Source of the DNA: Elusimicrobiota bacterium
Lineage (GTDB): Bacteria; Elusimicrobiota; Endomicrobiia; Endomicrobiales; Endomicrobiaceae
Length of the DNA stretch: 17,999 bases
Reading direction: 5' to 3'
Assembly: GCA_031282945.1 (NCBI GenBank)
Contig: JAITCX010000056.1
Location: 1 to 17,999, forward strand
Shown: in pieces, positions 15,990 to 17,999 of the stretch
How positions within the stretch are numbered: position 1 is the first letter of the stretch
How the letters are laid out: every line of letters starts with the position of its first letter
Position numbers and translations under genes: made by a program
Notes under the pieces: model-generated
Told to the model about the DNA's origin: nothing
Database searches by the model: none
The model's input: the letters and a program-made list of their open reading frames with translations, nothing else

Positions 15990-17348
15990 ATGAAATTATT
16001 TGGAACAGACGGCATAAGGGGTTTGGCTGACGCCTATCCTTTTGACAATTATACGCTTTCAATTATTGGCGCAAGCATTGCCGAAGTTTTGGGCGCAAAG
16101 GGCAAAAAAATTCTCATCATTTCCGATACGCGCCAATCGGCGCCCAGAATTTGTAAATATTTATCTTGCGGGTTAGCTTATGCGGGAGCTGAGGCTATTT
16201 TTGCGCAAGTTTTACCCACGCCTGCCGCAAGTTTTTTAACATCTATAAGCGATTATGAGGCTGCGATTGTCATAAGCGCCTCGCACAATCCGTATACTGA
16301 CAACGGCATAAAAATTTTTGCCTCAAACGGTTTAAAGCTTTTAGATGAAACGGAACAAAAAATAGAAAAGCTCATTTGCAAATATCAAACTCAAAAAATT
16401 CAAATTCCCATTATAAAAAATCCATTTATCATTGACGATACTCTTTTGCAAAAATATGAAAATTTTTTAATTGAAAATTTTCCTGCGGCCATGAGAGATT
16501 TTTTTAAAGATAAAACTATTGTTTTGGATTGCGCAAACGGGGCCGCTTATTTATGCGCTCCAGCTGTTTATAAAGCGCTTGGGGCAAAAGTTTTAGCTTT
16601 TAATGTTTTGCCTGACGGCAAAAATATAAATGATCAATGCGGAGCGCTGCATCCAGAATTTGCCGCAGGTCAGGTAAAAAAAAATAAAGCGTTTTGCGGT
16701 TTTTGTTTTGACGGGGACGGCGATAGATTGATTTGCATAGACGAGCAGGGAAATATTAGGGACGGGGATTTTTTTCTATTTGCGATGGCCAAATATTTAA
16801 AGAGCCGCAATAAATTAAAAAACAATATTTTGGTGTCTACGGTGATGGCAAATTTAGGACTTTTTAACGCTTGCAAAAAAGAAAACATTGAAGTTTTAAA
16901 AACGCAAGTGGGAGATAGATATGTGCTTGAGGCGATAAATATAAACAATGCGTCTTTGGGGGGAGAACAATCGGGACATTTTATTTTTAGGGATATTTTG
17001 CCCACGGGCGACGGACTTTTGAGTTCGGTATTATTATTGGAAGCGGTGATGCAAAACAAAACTACAGTTTCTAGTTTTTTTGAGGGGCTGCAAAAGTTTC
17101 CGCAAATTTTAATAAATCACAAAGTTGCAAAAAAAGTTCCTATAGATCAACTTCCTAAAACTAGCGCTCTTATAAAAAAATATGAACAAGAATTGGCGGA
17201 TGACGGGCGCATTCTTGTGAGGTATTCCGGCACTGAAAATTTGGCGCGGGTTATGGTTGAGGCAAAAGATGAGGGCAGGCTTAAACCCATTGCTCAAAAT
17301 ATAATGGATATTTTATTGGAGGAAACAAATGATAAAGCTGGGAGTTAA
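15990..17348 (+). CDS. glmM: Phosphoglucosamine mutase
   Basis: GlmM converts glucosamine-6-phosphate to glucosamine-1-phosphate, feeding UDP-GlcNAc for peptidoglycan and LPS. The 452 residues match the usual family length. FGTDGIRG is at 4-11. The phosphoserine is S98 in ISASHNPYTDNGIK. The magnesium site DGDGDR is at 241-246, the sugar-specificity motif GGEQSGH at 324-330, and the phosphate-binding loop RYSGTEN at 411-417. The ATG has AGGG seven to ten bases upstream, partly inside the stop codon region of the mini cdaR-like gene. In other bacteria GlmM binds and inhibits CdaA, so its place after cdaA is consistent with c-di-AMP control linked to cell-wall precursor supply. Its 3' end overlaps pdxJ by 20 bases. 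Confidence 0.97.
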   Translation: MKLFGTDGIRGLADAYPFDNYTLSIIGASIAEVLGAKGKKILIISDTRQSAPRICKYLSCGLAYAGAEAIFAQVLPTPAASFLTSISDYEAAIVISASHNPYTDNGIKIFASNGLKLLDETEQKIEKLICKYQTQKIQIPIIKNPFIIDDTLLQKYENFLIENFPAAMRDFFKDKTIVLDCANGAAYLCAPAVYKALGAKVLAFNVLPDGKNINDQCGALHPEFAAGQVKKNKAFCGFCFDGDGDRLICIDEQGNIRDGDFFLFAMAKYLKSRNKLKNNILVSTVMANLGLFNACKKENIEVLKTQVGDRYVLEAININNASLGGEQSGHFIFRDILPTGDGLLSSVLLLEAVMQNKTTVSSFFEGLQKFPQILINHKVAKKVPIDQLPKTSALIKKYEQELADDGRILVRYSGTENLARVMVEAKDEGRLKPIAQNIMDILLEETNDKAGS

Positions 17349-17999
17349 CATAGATCACATAGCCACATTGCGCCAACAGCGGCGGGAGGATTTTCCAAAT
17401 CTTTGCAAAGCGGCGCAAGTTTGCTGTGACGCTGGGGCTGACGGCATAACGATGCATTTGCGTGAGGACAGGCGCCACATTCAAGATAAAGATGTTTTCG
17501 ATATTAGGCAAAATATTAAAACTAAATTAAATTTAGAAATGGCGGCAAGCGCTGAGATTGTTGAAATTACATTAAAAGTCCGTCCTGATTCTGTTTGTCT
17601 TGTGCCTGAAAAAAGGCAGGAGTTGACGACTGAAGGCGGGTTGGATGTGAGCGGGCAAAGAGAAAAACTTGCAGAGGCGGTGGGGCGTTTGAAAAGCGCG
17701 GGCATTTGCGTGAGCATGTTTATTGAGCCTAATATTTTGCAAGTTGAAGCTTGCGCGCAGATTAAAGCTGACTGCATTGAGATACATACAGGAAAATATG
17801 CCAAACTTTTTAGCAAGCTTGGCGGGGCGGATGAGAAGATACAGGCGGCGCTTCATTTAGAAATTGGGCAAATTAAGGCGGCGGCTGAGGCGGCAAAGCA
17901 AGAGGGTTTGATAGTAAATGCAGGCCATGGGCTTGACTATGAAAACATTCCTACGATTTTAAAAGTTTCGCATTTTAATGAATTTAATATTGGTTTTTC
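17329..17999 (+). CDS. pdxJ: Pyridoxine 5'-phosphate synthase, partial at window edge
   Basis: PdxJ condenses 3-amino-2-oxopropyl phosphate with deoxyxylulose-5-phosphate to give pyridoxine 5'-phosphate in the DXP-dependent vitamin B6 pathway. The N-terminus KLGVNIDHIATLRQQRRED is diagnostic, followed by AGADGITMHLREDRRHIQ and, near the visible end, VNAGHGLDYENI. The 223 visible codons are nearly the full protein (about 240 residues), with the C-terminal end outside the window. The ATG at 17329 follows a strong GGAGG six bases upstream, all inside the 3' end of glmM, giving a 20-base overlap in a different frame. In many Gram-negatives acpS follows pdxJ; that cannot be checked here. Confidence 0.96.
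   Translation, partial: MIKLGVNIDHIATLRQQRREDFPNLCKAAQVCCDAGADGITMHLREDRRHIQDKDVFDIRQNIKTKLNLEMAASAEIVEITLKVRPDSVCLVPEKRQELTTEGGLDVSGQREKLAEAVGRLKSAGICVSMFIEPNILQVEACAQIKADCIEIHTGKYAKLFSKLGGADEKIQAALHLEIGQIKAAAEAAKQEGLIVNAGHGLDYENIPTILKVSHFNEFNIGF

Overview
This is an AT-rich (by eye), densely coding bacterial window. Its genes point to a Gram-negative, LPS-making bacterium that also carries c-di-AMP synthesis and MprF. The Gram-negative evidence is a Kdo transferase and two GT9 heptosyltransferase domains; the other traits are a cdaA-type diadenylate cyclase and an MprF-like flippase/synthase. From memory, the gene order tilS-ftsH-folP-cdaA-cdaR-glmM-pdxJ resembles Desulfobacterota and some deep Gram-negative host-associated phyla such as Elusimicrobiota. 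The phylum cannot be fixed from the sequence alone, and I hold this assignment loosely.

Layout. (1) 1-758, minus strand: the 5' part of a membrane O-acyltransferase gene, running into a 43-base C homopolymer at the window edge. (2) 759-1089: an intergenic region between diverging genes. (3) 1090-5661: an LPS inner-core operon, waaA, then a DUF374 acyltransferase fused to a heptosyltransferase, then a second heptosyltransferase, then a fructose-6-phosphate-aldolase-type enzyme. (4) 5662-7125: a 1.46-kb gene-free island. It holds a foldback element that can form a nearly perfect four-way junction, a four-unit mosaic tandem repeat of about 125 bp, a second nested palindrome, and clustered copies of a CAAAAGAGAAA motif. 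(5) 7126-11494: an orphan ABC ATPase, mprF and tilS, probably one operon. (6) 11572-17999: ftsH, folE, folP, cdaA, a 35-codon cdaR-like gene, glmM and pdxJ, with gaps or overlaps of 20 nt or less except around the mini gene.

How the genes fit together. Operon (3) builds the Kdo/heptose core and acylates lipid A or a related lipid. The acyltransferase at the left edge could decorate the same surface glycan. MprF modifies or flips phospholipids. CdaA makes c-di-AMP, and GlmM, encoded with it as in many c-di-AMP bacteria, makes glucosamine-1-phosphate for peptidoglycan and LPS. FtsH does membrane proteolysis, TilS modifies tRNA-Ile, and FolE/FolP serve folate synthesis.

The points most worth a second look are the miniature CdaR that keeps only the membrane anchor, a FolE in which two triphosphate-binding arginines are replaced, the homopolymer inside the acyltransferase gene, the acyltransferase-heptosyltransferase fusion, and the structured repeat island.
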